64,000 nt of DNA, from positions 1,612,764 through 1,676,763 of the forward strand of contig NZ_CP021378.1 in NCBI RefSeq assembly GCF_002215495.1, read 5' to 3'. A program made the translations under genes and the position numbers. Numbering within the stretch: position 1 is the stretch's first letter; each line of letters begins with the position of its first letter. This document shows positions 62,545 through 64,000 of this stretch, piece by piece. A model generated the notes under the pieces. It had not been told where the DNA came from and made no database searches. It saw only the letters and a list, made by a program, of their open reading frames with translations. Source of the DNA: Porphyrobacter sp. CACIAM 03H1 (GTDB taxonomy: Bacteria; Pseudomonadota; Alphaproteobacteria; Sphingomonadales; Sphingomonadaceae).

Positions 62545-63841
62545 GCCGGGGCCGCACGATGCGGTTGACCCGCCCGACCAGCATCAGGAAGGTCGCCTTG
62601 ACCCAGCCGTGGATGCCGATGAGGTGCAGGCGGTAGAGCGAGGTGTAGATGAACCGCGCCAGCCGCCCCTCGATCGCCATGCTCCCGCCGATGAGGTTGC
62701 CCATCAGGCTCCCCACGGTCGAGAAGCGCGAGAGCGACACCAGCGAGCCCTTGTCGCGGTAGACGAAGTGCTTGAGGGGCTTCCCCTGCTGCATCCTAAC
62801 GATGTTGGCGAAGACGGTCTCGGCCATCTGATGCGCGGCCTGCGCGCGCGGGGGCACGGGGCGGTCCTCGCCCGGGGGCGTGTAGCTGGCGCAATCGCCG
62901 AGCGCGAAGATGCAGGGATCGGCCGTGGTCTGGAGCGTGTCGGTGACGATGATCTGGTTGCGGCTGTTGGTCTCCAGCCCGAGGTCGGACAGGAACTCGG
63001 CGCCCTTCACCCCGGCCGCCCAGACGATGAGATCGGCCTCGATCACCTCGCCGGTCTTAGTGACCAGCTGGCGCGGGCGCGCCTCGACGACCTGCACGCC
63101 GGGCCGCACCTGGACGCCGAGAACCTCGAGCTCGTGCTTGGCCGCGGCAGCCAGCTTGTCGGGGAGGGCGGGGAGGATGCGCGGCCCCGCCTCGAGCAGG
63201 GTGACGTTGAGACGGCTCTCGTCGAACACCTCGAGCCCGTAGTGCCTGAGCGCGCCCGCCGCGTTGTAGAGCTCGGCCGCCAGTTCGACCCCCGTCGCCC
63301 CGCCGCCGACGATGGCGACGCGCACCTGCTCGTTCGCCCCCGGATCGTTCATCATCGCCCGACTGACGCGCAGGCAGTGGTTGAGCAGGCGGGTGCGGAA
63401 CCGGTCGGCCTGGGTGCGGCTGTCGAGGTAGAGGCAGTGCTCGTTGACCCCTGGCACGCCGAAATCGTTCGACACCGATCCCACCGCGAGCGCGAGGATA
63501 TCGTAGCGGATCGTGTGCCCGGCGATCAGCTCGCTGCCGTCCTCGTCCATCACCGGCGCGAGGCTGATGGTCCTCGCCGCGCGGTCGACGCGCTCGAGGC
63601 TGCCCTGGAAGAAGCGATAGCCCCAGCGGTAGCAGTGCCCGCGATAGCCGACCTCGTCGAGATTGGCGTCGAGCGATCCGGCCGCGACCTCGTGCAGCAG
63701 CGGCTTCCAGATGTGGCTGAGGTTCTTGTCGACGAGAATGATGTCGTGGCGCCTGCGCCCGTATTTCGCACCGAGCCTGCGGACCAGCTCGAGCCCGCCC
63801 GCGCCTCCGCCGACGACGACAATCTGGGTCTTGCGGCTCAT
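62531..63841 (-). CDS. Type II NADH:quinone oxidoreductase (NDH-2)
   Basis: A 436-residue FAD flavoprotein that passes electrons from NADH to quinone without pumping protons. The FAD-binding loop VVVGGGAGGLELVRRLG is at the N-terminus (residues 6-22). The NADH-binding loop is VAIVGGGATGVELAAEL (about 172-188), and IFALGDCASY near residue 305 is the second FAD motif. The C-terminal amphipathic segment should hold it to the membrane. GAAGGAGTG lies before the ATG. The 159 bp up to the right edge hold its upstream region and no gene that I can support. Confidence 0.92.
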   Translation of the reverse strand: MSRKTQIVVVGGGAGGLELVRRLGAKYGRRRHDIILVDKNLSHIWKPLLHEVAAGSLDANLDEVGYRGHCYRWGYRFFQGSLERVDRAARTISLAPVMDEDGSELIAGHTIRYDILALAVGSVSNDFGVPGVNEHCLYLDSRTQADRFRTRLLNHCLRVSRAMMNDPGANEQVRVAIVGGGATGVELAAELYNAAGALRHYGLEVFDESRLNVTLLEAGPRILPALPDKLAAAAKHELEVLGVQVRPGVQVVEARPRQLVTKTGEVIEADLIVWAAGVKGAEFLSDLGLETNSRNQIIVTDTLQTTADPCIFALGDCASYTPPGEDRPVPPRAQAAHQMAETVFANIVRMQQGKPLKHFVYRDKGSLVSLSRFSTVGSLMGNLIGGSMAIEGRLARFIYTSLYRLHLIGIHGWVKATFLMLVGRVNRIVRPRLKLH

Positions 63842-64000
63842 CCGTCACTCCTTCGCACAGCCGTGCAGCGCAATCCCGAAGCCATGTTAGCGGCTGCGAG
63901 AAACAAAAGCGCGTTGAATCATGCCGCTGGGTGGCAGCGATGATGGTTCTCGAATGGGAGGTCGGTCGTTCGAATAAACAAGCGGGCGGAAGGGACAACC

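Overview
The window is high-GC, densely packed bacterial DNA without phage, insertion sequence, CRISPR array or rRNA. Gene content points to an alphaproteobacterium of the Sphingomonadales, most likely Erythrobacteraceae. The pointers are a class I lysyl-tRNA synthetase, a plant-type glutamate-cysteine ligase, an ABC permease/M1 peptidase fusion, several TonB-dependent receptors, an RcnB-like repeat protein and many four-base ATGA/GTGA stop-start overlaps. This assignment is inference from gene families, not from a marker gene.

Layout. 1-6.5 kb: the N-terminal part of SelO (off the left edge), an alpha/beta hydrolase overlapping a family 4 glycosyltransferase, a YfgM-like/BamB pair of envelope-assembly genes, and an ICMT-like membrane methyltransferase. 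6.5-12.5 kb: rsmE-gshA-monooxygenase on the minus strand, a PliG-like secreted protein, ubiA, an SRAP DNA-protein crosslink sensor, and soxR divergent from a VOC gene with a recognisable SoxR operator between them. 12.6-17.1 kb: an ABC exporter whose permease is fused to an aminopeptidase. 17.1-29.8 kb: housekeeping genes (SixA-type phosphatase, DinG-type helicase, lysS with an upstream mini-ORF, a 2OG oxygenase, EttA, an M28 peptidase), plus a protein with two internal repeat arrays and a degenerate GGDEF protein.

29.8-50.7 kb is the most distinctive part, a chemosensory island. One tightly coupled minus-strand operon runs STAS-cheA-cheR-cheB-cheD-cheY-cheW, then two unrecognised small genes, then a polytopic chemoreceptor. 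Next to it lie two more chemoreceptors, two paralogous TonB-dependent receptors (one 40 bp upstream of a chemoreceptor on the same strand), an HD-GYP protein with a damaged HD motif, and a second CheB-like protein whose esterase centre is missing. Upstream regions in the island share a CCCTAGG-type element. No flagellar or pilus gene is in the window, so the output organelle is unknown. A plausible reading is that nutrient uptake through the outer-membrane receptors is coupled to chemosensing.

50.7-64 kb: a VIT-type metal transporter, a LuxR solo, a PrpR/RamB-like regulator preceded by TTTGCAAA operators, tRNA-Pro(TGG), two small secreted/lipoproteins, an amidohydrolase, tRNA-Ile2(CAT), a WalW-type deacetylase with a histidine kinase, an Lrp regulator followed by small same-strand genes, and a type II NADH dehydrogenase. 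No stretch longer than 300 bases lacks a gene; the longest intergenic gaps (about 210-270 bp, at 42.1-42.3, 49.5-49.7 and 59.9-60.2 kb) are described in the entries.
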